In this document: positions 8,979-16,582 of the stretch, piece after piece | Position numbering within the stretch: the first letter of the stretch is position 1 | How the letters are laid out: the number at the start of each line of letters is the position of its first letter | Assembly: GCA_005888095.1 (NCBI GenBank) | Contig: VBKF01000102.1 | Location: 1 to 64,000 of the forward strand | Length of the DNA: 64,000 nt | DNA from: Deltaproteobacteria bacterium | Lineage (GTDB): Bacteria > Desulfobacterota > Binatia > DP-6 | Reading direction: 5' to 3' | Translations under genes and position numbers: made by a program | Notes under the pieces: generated by a model | The model's input: the letters and a program-made list of their open reading frames with translations, nothing else | Databases searched by the model: none | What the model was told of the DNA's origin: nothing

Positions 8979-9830
8979 GTGGACTATCGCGACAAAGTCG
9001 TGGTCGTGACCGGCGCGTCCTCGGGCATCGGCGCGGTGACCGCTCGCGCCTTCGCCGAGCGGGGGAGCGTCGTGGTCGGCGTCGCGCGGCGCGAGGAGCT
9101 GCTCCAGAAGCTTGCCCGCGATTGCCAGCTGCGCTCACCGGCGTCGGGCTACCTGGCTGGCGACCTCGGGGAGCGCCCGTTCGCCGAGCGCGTGGTCGAC
9201 GAGACGGTCCGCCGCCATGGCCGCCTCGACATCCTCATCAACAACGCGGCCATCTCCAAGCACAAGCAGTTCTACCACATGACCGCCGACGAGGCGGAGT
9301 ACGTGATGCGCGTCAACTTCCTCTCCTGCGTGTGGATGACGATGGCCGCCATCCCTCACATGCTGCGCCAGGGCGGCGGGACGGTCGTCAACATCTCCTC
9401 GTTCGCCGCCAAGGTCTCCCCGCCGCGCGAGACCATGTACGCCGCCTCGAAGGCGGCCATGAACGCGTTCACCGAAGGACTGTGGAACGACCTGGCCGGC
9501 TCGAACATCCACGTGAGCGTGATCAACCCCGGCCCCATCGACACCGAGATCTGGCTCAAGGAGGACGAACCGGTGGCCTATCAGGGCCCCAAGTACCCGG
9601 CGCAGATCGTGACCGACGCGATCTTCGAGGCCATCGAGAAGCGGCGTCACGAGCTGACCGTCCCGAAGCGCAATCCCATGCTGCTCGCCGCGCGCTTCCT
9701 GCGGCTCTTCGTCCCGTCGCTGCTCCGCTTCGGCGTCGCGAGGATGGAGCCCGTGCCCGCCGAGATCGTCGAGCAGGCGCGCGCCCGGGCTGCCAAGGGG
9801 AAACGCCTCGGCGACCTGGACGAAGGATAG
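8979..9830 (+). CDS. Short-chain dehydrogenase/reductase (SDR)
   Basis: 283 residues from a GTG placed six residues before the Rossmann strand. The frame shows the classical SDR features in order: TGASSGIG cofactor motif, NNAAIS, the catalytic Ser in VVNISSFAA, and YAASK with the catalytic Tyr and Lys. INPGPIDTEIW follows the active site. These features place it among classical NAD(P)-dependent alcohol/ketone oxidoreductases, about 250 residues plus a C-terminal extension rich in hydrophobic and basic residues. The substrate cannot be told from sequence. No good ribosome-binding site is visible, so the start is uncertain. Confidence 0.82.
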   Translation: MDYRDKVVVVTGASSGIGAVTARAFAERGSVVVGVARREELLQKLARDCQLRSPASGYLAGDLGERPFAERVVDETVRRHGRLDILINNAAISKHKQFYHMTADEAEYVMRVNFLSCVWMTMAAIPHMLRQGGGTVVNISSFAAKVSPPRETMYAASKAAMNAFTEGLWNDLAGSNIHVSVINPGPIDTEIWLKEDEPVAYQGPKYPAQIVTDAIFEAIEKRRHELTVPKRNPMLLAARFLRLFVPSLLRFGVARMEPVPAEIVEQARARAAKGKRLGDLDEG

Positions 9831-10065
9831 CGCGGGCCTGCGCCATCCCGTCAGCTCCCCTCTTTGCGGCCTCGTCCCTCCCCGCTAGTTTTCGCTGCTC
9901 TACCGCCTCGCGGGGCGACCGCCCACCGGAGACGTGGTGCGCGGTCGCGCGCTTTCTGATTGACTGCGTCGGGGCGCGGCCCAGCGGGAGGCGTCGGACA
10001 GAACCAGGTACGTAGGTTGGGAACTATCAAGCACTAACGAACGCAGGAAGGTAGGAGAAATCGCC

Positions 10066-11367
10066 ATGCCGACCGACCGCCGTCTTCTGTCGCTGCTCGT
10101 GGCCGTCGCGCTGCTGTCGATGCCGCGCGCGCGGGCGCACGCCTTCGACGTGGTCATCAACGCCCAGGGCGAGTTTGCCGATGCGTACCTGGTGAACGGG
10201 ACCGCGTTCCCGCCCAAGGTCGTGTTCATTGACCCCGACCCCCCGAACCCGGACAGCATTACCGGGACGCCGCCGCGCGTCGGCCGGCACGTGAACGGCA
10301 AGCTCTGCTTCTTCCCGCGCCGCGTGGGACACAACGGCCAGTTCGTGCTGGCCGACGACACCTATCGCGAGTCGTGCCTCGACCGGAACCCGCCCCAGGC
10401 GCGCTGCAGCGTGACCCGTCGCGGGAGCCGCTTCTATATCGGCCGCGACCCGGACGGCTGGGCGGTCTTCCGGCCAAACGGCAAGTGGAAGAAGCAACAC
10501 ATCCACACGGCCTGGCCGGGCTTCGACACGACACCCCAGGGGACGGATCCCGGCCAGCCGCCGCAGGGCAACGCCGACCCGCAGGGCTGCGTCTTCGATG
10601 CGCAGGGCAACATGTGGGGCAACGACGTCGGCAGCGGCGACCCGACCGACATGGACCCCAGCCACCACGGCGCCTTGCTCGTTTTCTTCCCGAGCCCGCG
10701 GCACAAGTACGATACGTATTGCTTCCTCGACAAGGACCTGTCGCAGGCGGGCATGCCGGCGATGGACGAGACGGGCAACATCTACATCGCGGAGACCGGC
10801 CGGGGAATGATGTGGAAGTTCTCGCCACCCTTCCCCGCGAGCGCCGCGGACTGCAACAATCCCGATCACCTCGTGACCACCCCGCCGACCAAGACGCCGT
10901 TCCCCACACCCGGCGAGCCGACGCCGGCGGCGATCGTCCGCGTTCCCGGCACGGACCACTGGTACATCGACAGCGTCCTCCTGCCCGGGGTGCCGGGCCA
11001 GGGAGGGGGACTGATCAACGAGTACGACGCGAACGGCGTGCTCGTCCGGAACATCGTGCCGAGCAACATGCTCCTGAACCCCCTCGGCATGGACGTCGGC
11101 TCGGACGGGACCCTCTACTACGCGGAGCTGAACCTCAACCCCGACACCTCCACCGGCTGTGGCCGCGTCTCGATGGTCAGGTTCGTCGGCGGTACGCCGC
11201 AGCCGCCGCAGGTCCTGGGCAAGAACCTCAGCTTCCCGGACGGCGTGACGGTGGTGGATTCGTCGCGACTCCGGGTCAACTTCCTGAAGCTGCCCCCCGC
11301 CCCTGAACCGGACCCCCGAACGTGCAACGGGGGAGGCGGCTCACCGAGCGGCGCATTCATCGACTGA
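10066..11367 (+). CDS. Exported beta-propeller-like protein (SMP-30/NHL type)
   Basis: 433 residues with a signal peptide (LLVAVALLSMPRARA, then AFDVV). Repeated segments such as CVFDAQGNMWGNDVG, AMDETGNIYIAETGRG, LGMDVGSDGTLYYAE and NLSFPDGVTV resemble strands of SMP-30/gluconolactonase or NHL propellers. These folds bind small molecules or hydrolyse lactones, but metal ligands cannot be assigned here. The start is fixed by GTAGGAGAAATCGCC before the ATG. It is followed 104 bases later by a paralog with the same leader, evidently a tandem duplication. Function unproven. Confidence 0.75.
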   Translation: MPTDRRLLSLLVAVALLSMPRARAHAFDVVINAQGEFADAYLVNGTAFPPKVVFIDPDPPNPDSITGTPPRVGRHVNGKLCFFPRRVGHNGQFVLADDTYRESCLDRNPPQARCSVTRRGSRFYIGRDPDGWAVFRPNGKWKKQHIHTAWPGFDTTPQGTDPGQPPQGNADPQGCVFDAQGNMWGNDVGSGDPTDMDPSHHGALLVFFPSPRHKYDTYCFLDKDLSQAGMPAMDETGNIYIAETGRGMMWKFSPPFPASAADCNNPDHLVTTPPTKTPFPTPGEPTPAAIVRVPGTDHWYIDSVLLPGVPGQGGGLINEYDANGVLVRNIVPSNMLLNPLGMDVGSDGTLYYAELNLNPDTSTGCGRVSMVRFVGGTPQPPQVLGKNLSFPDGVTVVDSSRLRVNFLKLPPAPEPDPRTCNGGGGSPSGAFID

Positions 11368-11413
11368 GCCGGCCGCGCGCGGCGCCAGGGCGCATTCTCC
11401 GGCGCTTTTTCAA

Positions 11414-11443
11414 TTGACTCGATCCGGGCGGCCGTCGTATGGA
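11414..11443 (+). promoter_or_regulatory. Promoter-like element before second propeller gene
   Basis: TTGACT (11414-11419) and TATGGA (11438-11443) are separated by 18 bases, with a T5 tract just upstream. The same CGC-T-tract-ATTGACT sequence occurs upstream of the 10066 gene (around 9951-9965), although no -10 is evident there. The distance to the ATG is about 30 bases. Confidence 0.4.
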
Positions 11444-11471
11444 CGGCGCCGGTCGAACAGGAGAAATCGCC

Positions 11472-12761
11472 ATGTCCATCGCGCGTCGCCTGGCATTCGT
11501 CCTGGCCGTTGCCCTGGCTGCCCTGCTCCTGCCGCGTGTGTCGGCGCGCGCCTTCGACGTCGTGCTCAACGCCCAGGGCGAGTTCATGGACGCCTACCTG
11601 GTGAACGGGACGGCGTTGCCGCCCAAGGTCGTGTTCATCGACCCGGACCCTCCGAATCCGGACATCCTCGGCACGCCGCCCCGCGTCGGACGGCACGTGA
11701 ACGGCAAGCTCTGCTTCTTCCCGCGGGCCAGCGGACTCACCGGCAAGTTCGTGGTCGCCGACGACACGTATCGCGAGTCCTGTCTCGACCGGAACCCGCC
11801 GCAGGCGCGGTGCAGCGTCACCCGTCGCGGCAGCCGTTTCTTCGTGGGGAAGGACCCCGACGGCTGGGCCGTCTTCCGGCGCAACGGCAAGTGGGCGAAG
11901 CGCCACATCCACACGCCGTGGCCCGGCTTCGCCGAGACACCCCAGGGGACACCTCCGCCCGATCCGCCGCAGGGCAATCGCGACCCGCAGGGCTGCGCCT
12001 TCGATCCGCGCGGGAACATGTTCGCCACCGACGTCGGCAGCGGCGACCCGACCGATCCGAACCCCAACCATCGCGGCGCCTTGCTCGTCTTCTTTCCCGG
12101 CCCGCGGCACCGCTACGACACGTTCTGCTTCCTCGACAAGAACCTCGCGCAGGCCGGCATGCCCGCAATGGACGAGACGGGCAACCTCTACGTCCCGGAG
12201 ACCGGCCTGGCGCGGATGTGGAAGTATTCACCGCCGTTCCCGTCGAGCGCGGCGGACTGCGCCAATGCCGATCACCTCGTGACGACGCCTCCCACCAAAG
12301 CCTTGTTCCCCACCCCCGGCGCGGTAACGCCGTCGTCGATCGTCCGCGTCCCCCACACGGATCACTGGTACGTCGCCAGCGTCATCGTGCCCTTCCCGGG
12401 GGGGATCATCAACGAGTACGACGCCAATGGCGTCCTCGTCCGGAACATCGTCCCGAGCAACATGCTGAAGAACCCCCTCGGCATGGACGTCGGCACCGAC
12501 GGCACCCTGTACTACGCCGAGCTGAACCTCAATCCGGACTTCTCCACGGGGTGTGGCCGCGTCTCGATGGTCCGCTTCGTCGGCGGCATGCCGCAGGCGC
12601 CGGAGGTGCTGGGGAGGAATCTCAGCTTCCCGGACGGGGTCACCGTGGTGGACTCCTCGCAGCTCCGGGTGAACTTCCTGAAGTTGCCGCCGGCTCCCGA
12701 GCCCGACCCGAGGACGTGCAGCGGCGGGGGCGGCTCGCCGAGCGGCGCCTTCATCGACTGA
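11472..12761 (+). CDS. Exported beta-propeller-like protein, tandem paralog
   Basis: 429 residues beginning at the ATG behind CAGGAGAAATCGCC, the same ribosome-binding leader as the upstream paralog. The signal peptide is MSIARRLAFVLAVALAALLL. Nearly every segment of the 10066-11367 protein is matched, including VNGKLCFFPR, SCLDRNPPQARCSVTRRGSR, GMDVGTDGTLYYAELNLNPD and the C-terminal GGGGSPSGAFID. Two cysteines in CSVTRRG and CFLDKNL are conserved between the copies and may form disulfides after export. Function unknown. Confidence 0.75.
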   Translation: MSIARRLAFVLAVALAALLLPRVSARAFDVVLNAQGEFMDAYLVNGTALPPKVVFIDPDPPNPDILGTPPRVGRHVNGKLCFFPRASGLTGKFVVADDTYRESCLDRNPPQARCSVTRRGSRFFVGKDPDGWAVFRRNGKWAKRHIHTPWPGFAETPQGTPPPDPPQGNRDPQGCAFDPRGNMFATDVGSGDPTDPNPNHRGALLVFFPGPRHRYDTFCFLDKNLAQAGMPAMDETGNLYVPETGLARMWKYSPPFPSSAADCANADHLVTTPPTKALFPTPGAVTPSSIVRVPHTDHWYVASVIVPFPGGIINEYDANGVLVRNIVPSNMLKNPLGMDVGTDGTLYYAELNLNPDFSTGCGRVSMVRFVGGMPQAPEVLGRNLSFPDGVTVVDSSQLRVNFLKLPPAPEPDPRTCSGGGGSPSGAFID

Positions 12762-12779
12762 CCGCGCTCCGCTCGCCGG

Positions 12780-14285
12780 CTACGGCAACCGCAAGGCGTG
12801 CACGCCGCCGCCGTTCCCGTCGAACGAGTTCCCGGAGCCGACGAACAGCGTGCCGCCCACGATCGCCGCGCTCGAGTTGACCGACCCCGGCATGGTGAAC
12901 TCCTGGAGCGGCGTGCCGCTCGCGGCATCGAAGGCGCGCAGTGACGGCGGGATGAGCGCGCCCACGAACACCACGCCGTTCGCCACCGAGGACGCCCCGA
13001 AGGCGGGGGGGCCGTTCTGCTCCCACGCGACCGTGCGTGCGGTCGGGTCGAAGGCGTGCATGGTCGGCTGCTGGACGGGGGTGTCGCGCGGGTCGTTCGG
13101 ATCGCACGGCTGGCCGCCGAAGTCGCCCAGGGCCGTGCCGCCGTAGGCCCGCTGGCCGTCGAAGGCGGTCGAGCCGATGAAGCCGCCGGCAAACCCGCCG
13201 AAGACGACGTTGGCCCGCCACACGAGCTGGCCGCCGGGGTTGTGGGTGAGACGCTCGAGGACGTAGTAGGTCCCGTCCTTGCCGCCCACCCCGAGCCACC
13301 GGTTCGCCCCGAGATCGATGACGTTCGCGGAGGCACCGAAGTCGAAGTCGCAGACGTCGCCCTGGCGCGGGCGGTACGCCCACCGGACCCTGCCGCTCCC
13401 CGTGCGCAGCGCCAGGACGGCCTCGTGGTAGGGGGGCGGCGCGTCGGCGCCGCAATCCGCCGTGCCGAAGTAGACGAGGTGCTTCTTCTCGTCGACCGCG
13501 CCCGAGCTCCACACGTTGCCGCAGCTCCGGTTCTGGCCGAGCACCTTGCCGTGGACACGCACCGGCTTGCCGTTCGCGTCGAGCACCGGGTCCACCTCGA
13601 AGCGCCAGCGCTGCTTGCCCGTGCGCGTGTCGAGCGCGACGATCCCGCCCCGGTACCCGATCGCGCGGCCATCGGTCGAGGCGCCGACGAAGACCCTGTT
13701 CTTGAACACCGCCGGTGACGAGAAGATCTGGTTCGGATCGTTGGGATCGCTCTCGCAGTTCGGCGCCTCCGGGTTGCCGCAGATCACCTTCTTCCAGACG
13801 AGGGAGCCGTCCGCGGCGTTCAGGCAGTACACCGTCTTGCCGGCCCCGAAGTAGACCTTCCCCTTGACGACCGCCGCCGACGAGGTGATGAGCCCGCCGT
13901 CCGTCTCGACGCGGTCCTGGGGAGGAGTGGGTCCGCCGGGACACTGAGGGGGGATCGGGGTGATGTTGCTGTCGCAGTCCACCTGGAAGCTCCAGACGAG
14001 CGAACCCGAGGCGGAATCGAGCGCATAGAAAAAGCCGTCCCACGCGCCGACGTACACCCGTCCATCGACCACCGTGGGCGAGGCGCTGACCGTGTCCGAG
14101 GTCGGAAAGTCCCAGGCCGGCAGCAGGAGCGCCACGTTCCCGGCGTTGATGAGCGAGCCGGCGTTCGTGAAGCTGTGCTTCAGATCGCGGCCGTACATCG
14201 GCCAGTCGAGGGCCGCCGCAGCGGATGCTCGAAGGAGCACGCCGAAGGCCAGGATGATCACGACGCGACGATTCGATGGCAGCAT
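12780..14285 (-). CDS. PQQ-type beta-propeller protein, exported
   Basis: 501 residues. The ATG at 14285 follows GGAGGTG and opens a signal peptide (VVIILAFGVLLRASAAAA). The mature chain starts LDWPMYGRDLKHS, then has multiple W-motif blades: VYVGAWDGFFYALDSASGSLVWSF, VYFGAGKTVYCLNAADGSLVWKK, GGIVALDTRTGKQRWRF, AVLALRTGSGRVRWAY. This matches the quinoprotein alcohol dehydrogenase-like repeat family (PQQ_2/PQQ_3). No CxxCH heme site is present, and whether it binds PQQ or is a structural propeller (BamB-like) cannot be told. It is convergent with the propeller gene at 11472. Confidence 0.82.
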   Translation of the reverse strand: MLPSNRRVVIILAFGVLLRASAAAALDWPMYGRDLKHSFTNAGSLINAGNVALLLPAWDFPTSDTVSASPTVVDGRVYVGAWDGFFYALDSASGSLVWSFQVDCDSNITPIPPQCPGGPTPPQDRVETDGGLITSSAAVVKGKVYFGAGKTVYCLNAADGSLVWKKVICGNPEAPNCESDPNDPNQIFSSPAVFKNRVFVGASTDGRAIGYRGGIVALDTRTGKQRWRFEVDPVLDANGKPVRVHGKVLGQNRSCGNVWSSGAVDEKKHLVYFGTADCGADAPPPYHEAVLALRTGSGRVRWAYRPRQGDVCDFDFGASANVIDLGANRWLGVGGKDGTYYVLERLTHNPGGQLVWRANVVFGGFAGGFIGSTAFDGQRAYGGTALGDFGGQPCDPNDPRDTPVQQPTMHAFDPTARTVAWEQNGPPAFGASSVANGVVFVGALIPPSLRAFDAASGTPLQEFTMPGSVNSSAAIVGGTLFVGSGNSFDGNGGGVHALRLP

Positions 14286-14314
14286 GCGCGCACCTCCGTG
14301 CAAAAGGGCGCCGA

Positions 14315-14344
14315 ATTAGAAGGCAGCTGCGCACCGCAAGTCAA
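14315..14344 (-). promoter_or_regulatory. Sigma70-like promoter for the PQQ-propeller gene
   Basis: On the minus strand TTGACT (14344-14339) is followed after 18 bases by TCTAAT (14320-14315), five of six matches to the -10 consensus. Transcription would begin about 23 bases before the ATG at 14285. The element lies inside the last codons of the upstream nitroreductase-like gene and shares the T-tract/ATTGACT pattern with 6110 and 11414. Confidence 0.5.
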
Positions 14345-14855
14345 TCGCAAAAAAAGCGTGAAACGGCGAATCCATAGTGGGTAGGGGCCGGGGGGCCCCC
14401 ACCGTCGCCACCGGGATCAGCTCGAAGACGGGGTAGCGCGGGGCCAACGGAGCAAGCGCGTCGGCTGGCGCGCCGGCAGGGACCGGGAAGTAGCGCTGCA
14501 CCGTGAGCTTGAACCGATCGAGGTAGGCCTTCAGGACATCGGGCTTCTCGACGTCCGGGACGATCCGCACCCGGAGCTCTTCTCGCCGGCGCCCCTTTCG
14601 CAGCGTGATCTGCCCGCTCGCGCGTGCGTTTCGAACCCATTGTGTCTCCCCCCGGCCGGCGACCAGGAAGCGCCTCCCGCGGTGGACGAGGACGTCGACC
14701 GGCGTCGAGTAGAGCCTGCCGCTGCGGCGGCCGCGTACCTCGAGCTGGTAGTTGTGCGAGAAGCCCAGGCCGAGGCCGACGTGCGCCCCGAACATCCGGC
14801 TGAAGAGGCGTTCGATCGGAGAAGGCGCGTCGAAGTGGATCTTCTCCTGGCTCAT
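14316..14855 (-). CDS. Deazaflavin (F420)-dependent nitroreductase family protein
   Basis: 179 residues from the ATG giving MSQEKIHFDAPSPIERLFSR. The core YQLEVRGRRSGRLYSTPVDVLVHRGRRFLVAGRGETQWVRN-like block is typical of the Ddn/Rv3547-like split beta-barrel family (PF04075), which binds F420 and reduces quinones or nitro-compounds. The GRRSG and FLVAGRGE segments fit the phosphate/deazaflavin pocket. Another start three codons upstream (MLRVM) is possible. The C-terminal residues FHAFFAIDLR are encoded by the same stretch that carries the promoter of the next gene. Substrate unknown. Confidence 0.75.
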   Translation of the reverse strand: MSQEKIHFDAPSPIERLFSRMFGAHVGLGLGFSHNYQLEVRGRRSGRLYSTPVDVLVHRGRRFLVAGRGETQWVRNARASGQITLRKGRRREELRVRIVPDVEKPDVLKAYLDRFKLTVQRYFPVPAGAPADALAPLAPRYPVFELIPVATVGAPRPLPTMDSPFHAFFAIDLRCAAAF

Positions 14856-15031
14856 GACGCGGAGCATCGCAGATATGTCGGCGCGGGCCCAGGGAAATCC
14901 CGATCGATCTCGGCCGTTTCCCAGTCCTCGCCAACTAGGACGTAGGCTGGCCATCCTTCATCGGATAAAGTCGATCCGCTCCCAGAAAGTTCTTGACGTC
15001 GCGCCGTCGATCGTCGGAGATTCCCGTCGCA

Positions 15032-15115
15032 ATGAGGCGCGACAAGGATTGGCTCTCCTTTGCCCTGCTCATGCTGACGGTGCTGGGGATGGCCCTCGTC
15101 GCCCTCGCCGAATAG
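15032..15115 (+). CDS. Candidate 27-residue membrane peptide
   Basis: ATG to TAG encodes a charged N-terminus (MRRDKDW) followed by about 20 hydrophobic residues (LSFALLMLTVLGMALVALAE), a classic single-pass small membrane protein. CGGAGA lies about 13 bases upstream, a rather long spacing. It stands alone in a 415-base region between the nitroreductase-like gene and the DksA-like gene. Chance is possible for so short a frame, but the sharp charged/hydrophobic layout argues for a real product. Confidence 0.45.
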   Translation: MRRDKDWLSFALLMLTVLGMALVALAE

Positions 15116-15230
15116 CAGCGGTCGGCCGGACATCGCCGTCCGATCCCGCCCCACTCTCACGAATCCCGGGTGTGAGCGCGCACTCGCGGGTCACTTGTCC
15201 GTGGCACGTTCCATGCTTATCAGAAAAGCC

Positions 15231-15255
15231 CCTGCGGAGCGGCACGCGCCGCAGG
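15231..15255 (+). other. Hairpin in the leader of the DksA-like gene
   Basis: CCTGCGG (15231-15237) pairs with CCGCAGG (15249-15255) around an 11-base loop, ending 16 bases before the ATG at 15272 and just before its GGGAGGG ribosome-binding site. It could tune translation or be incidental in GC-rich DNA. No poly-T follows. Confidence 0.35.
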
Positions 15256-15271
15256 TCATGGGAGGGACGGT

Positions 15272-15634
15272 ATGAAGCCGATCGAGAAATTGCGGCAGAA
15301 GCTCCTGGCGCAGCGGCGGGCCCTCTTCGAGCAGGTCGCGCGGGCCGCGGACGATCTGCGCTGGCTCGATACGAACACGCATCCGGAGACCGAGGAGGAG
15401 GCGCAGGAGCAGAGCATCGCCCGACTGCTCGCCCGGCTGGACGAGCGCGGCAACACCGAGCTGCGCGCGATCGATCGCGCGCTCATCCTCATCGAGGCGG
15501 GTGCCTATGGGAGGTGTGAGGACTGCGACGAACCCATCCCCGTCGAGCGGCTGGAGGTCCTGCCGGCGGCGACCACGTGCGTCTTCTGCGCCTCGGCTCG
15601 CGAGCGTGATTCCCGACAGGCGGCGGCACCGTGA
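15272..15634 (+). CDS. DksA/TraR-family C4 zinc-finger protein
   Basis: 120 residues. An N-terminal helical region (KLRQKLLAQRRALFEQVARAADDLRWL) leads into an acidic stretch and a zinc finger with Cys82, Cys85, Cys103 and Cys106 (GRCEDCDEPIPVERLEVLP, then CVFC). This is the DksA/TraR arrangement; family members bind RNA polymerase through its secondary channel. The chain is shorter than DksA (about 150), resembling the small DksA-like or YbiI/TraR class. GGGAGGGACGGT precedes the ATG. Its stop overlaps the next start (TGATG), so the two are translationally coupled. Confidence 0.85.
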   Translation: MKPIEKLRQKLLAQRRALFEQVARAADDLRWLDTNTHPETEEEAQEQSIARLLARLDERGNTELRAIDRALILIEAGAYGRCEDCDEPIPVERLEVLPAATTCVFCASARERDSRQAAAP

Positions 15635-15996
15635 TGTCGAGCAGCCGACTGCCCCCCTCGGAAGGCGGCGGTACGGACCTCCGGGCGAGGCACTGTATCC
15701 CGTGCGAAGGCGGCGTCCCGAAGCTCGCCGCGGCGCGCGTCGCCGAGCTGCGCGGTGAGGTCCCGGCCTGGGAAATGCGGGTCGACAAGCTGCACCGCAC
15801 CTTCCGCTTCCGGGACTTCAAGGCGGCGATGCAGTTCGTCGACCGGATGGCGGAGGTCGCGGAGGCCGAAGGCCACCACCCGGACTTCGCCGTACACTAC
15901 AATCGGGTCGACGTGACCGTCTGGACGCACGCCATCGACGGCCTCTCGGAGAATGACTTCATCCTTGCGGCCAAGATCGACGCGCTGGTGTCCTGA
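15634..15996 (+). CDS. phhB: 4a-hydroxytetrahydrobiopterin dehydratase (PCD/DCoH)
   Basis: 120 residues; the ATG overlaps the TGA of the DksA-like gene by one base. The C-terminal signature EGHHPDFAVHYNRVDVTVWTH followed by DGLSENDF is the pterin-4a-carbinolamine dehydratase motif with its active-site histidines. The enzyme recycles tetrahydrobiopterin after aromatic amino acid hydroxylation; in bacteria lacking such hydroxylases it may serve molybdopterin or regulation. About 20 extra N-terminal residues precede the usual start of homology. Coupling with a DksA-like regulator is unusual and unexplained. Confidence 0.85.
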   Translation: MSSSRLPPSEGGGTDLRARHCIPCEGGVPKLAAARVAELRGEVPAWEMRVDKLHRTFRFRDFKAAMQFVDRMAEVAEAEGHHPDFAVHYNRVDVTVWTHAIDGLSENDFILAAKIDALVS

Positions 15997-16005
15997 CGGG
16001 AGGAG

Positions 16006-16078
16006 AGGCGGCGACCGGATTCGAACCGGTGCATGGAGGTTTTGCAGACCTCTCCCTTAACCACTTGGGTACGCCGCC
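16006..16078 (-). tRNA. tRNA-Cys (GCA)
   Basis: The reverse strand folds into a complete cloverleaf: a 7-bp acceptor stem GGCGGCG/CGCCGCC, anticodon arm GAGGT-CTGCAAA-ACCTC with anticodon GCA, and a T arm with GGTTCGAATCC. The discriminator base is U, the usual Cys identity element. CCA is not encoded. Confidence 0.95.
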
Positions 16079-16125
16079 CAAGGAACTTCGTTCCATACTT
16101 GCGAGCCTTGCGCGTGTCAACGCGC

Positions 16126-16141
16126 AGCGCGCTTGCGCGCT
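16126..16141 (-). terminator. Short GC-rich hairpin at the end of the 54-aa gene
   Basis: AGCGCGC-TT-GCGCGCT forms a perfect 7-bp stem overlapping the stop codon of the small gene at 16140-16304 and lying between it and tRNA-Cys. There is no U tract, so any terminator role is uncertain. Confidence 0.3.
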
Positions 16142-16304
16142 ACCGTGGCGTCCCCGTGGGCGGCGTGGGGGGGGCGCCCGCGGTGGGCTCCGATTCCCGC
16201 TTGCGCTTCTCTTCCTTCTTCTGGCGCTTCTCGAGCGCCTTCATGCGACGCTCGGCTTCTCGGCGCTCACGGACGTTGCTCTTGAAGGCCCGTCCCCCTG
16301 CCAT
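16140..16304 (-). CDS. Small basic protein, 54 residues
   Basis: The ATG at 16304 is preceded by CGCGGAGGTGTCGCC, a strong ribosome-binding site. The product starts MAGGRAFKSNVRERREAERR, continues with a Lys/Glu/Arg-rich helix (MKALEKRQKKEEKRKRESEP) and ends in a Pro/Thr/Gly tail. The composition suggests a nucleic-acid or ribosome-associated peptide, but I do not recognise the family. It overlaps the 3' end of the upstream secreted-protein frame by 38 bases. The clear ribosome-binding site and amphipathic charge pattern support it. Confidence 0.6.
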   Translation of the reverse strand: MAGGRAFKSNVRERREAERRMKALEKRQKKEEKRKRESEPTAGAPPTPPTGTPR

Positions 16305-16566
16305 GGCGACACCTCCGCGCGCTGACGCTGGCTCGACGGCGATTCGTCCGAATTAACCCTGCCTCGCCGCCGACGTCAAGGCGTCGCCCGACGCTCGCCA
16401 TGTGGGTCGGGGTCGTCCCCTCGTCCTCCTCCTCGGCGGGAACGAACTGGAATTGCCCCGTGAAACGGTTCACCACGAAGTCCTGGCCGGCGGAATAGAG
16501 ACCGCCGTGCGCGAAGGCCGCGGCCACCAGAAAAAGACCGAGCAGGAGGACTGCGCGAGCACTCAT
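16267..16566 (-). CDS. Small exported protein of unknown function
   Basis: 99 residues beginning behind GAGGAGAGGCATCCG. The N-terminus MSARAVLLLGLFLVAAAFAH is a convincing signal peptide. The next part, GLYSAGQDFVVNRFTGQFQF then an acidic PAEEEDEGTT, looks like a real mature chain. The last 30 residues are Arg-rich and cover the ribosome-binding site and start of the next gene, so the protein's true end is less certain. No family recognised. Confidence 0.5.
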   Translation of the reverse strand: MSARAVLLLGLFLVAAAFAHGGLYSAGQDFVVNRFTGQFQFVPAEEEDEGTTPTHMASVGRRLDVGGEAGLIRTNRRRASVSARRCRHGRGTGLQEQRP

Positions 16567-16582
16567 CGGATGCCTCTCCTCT

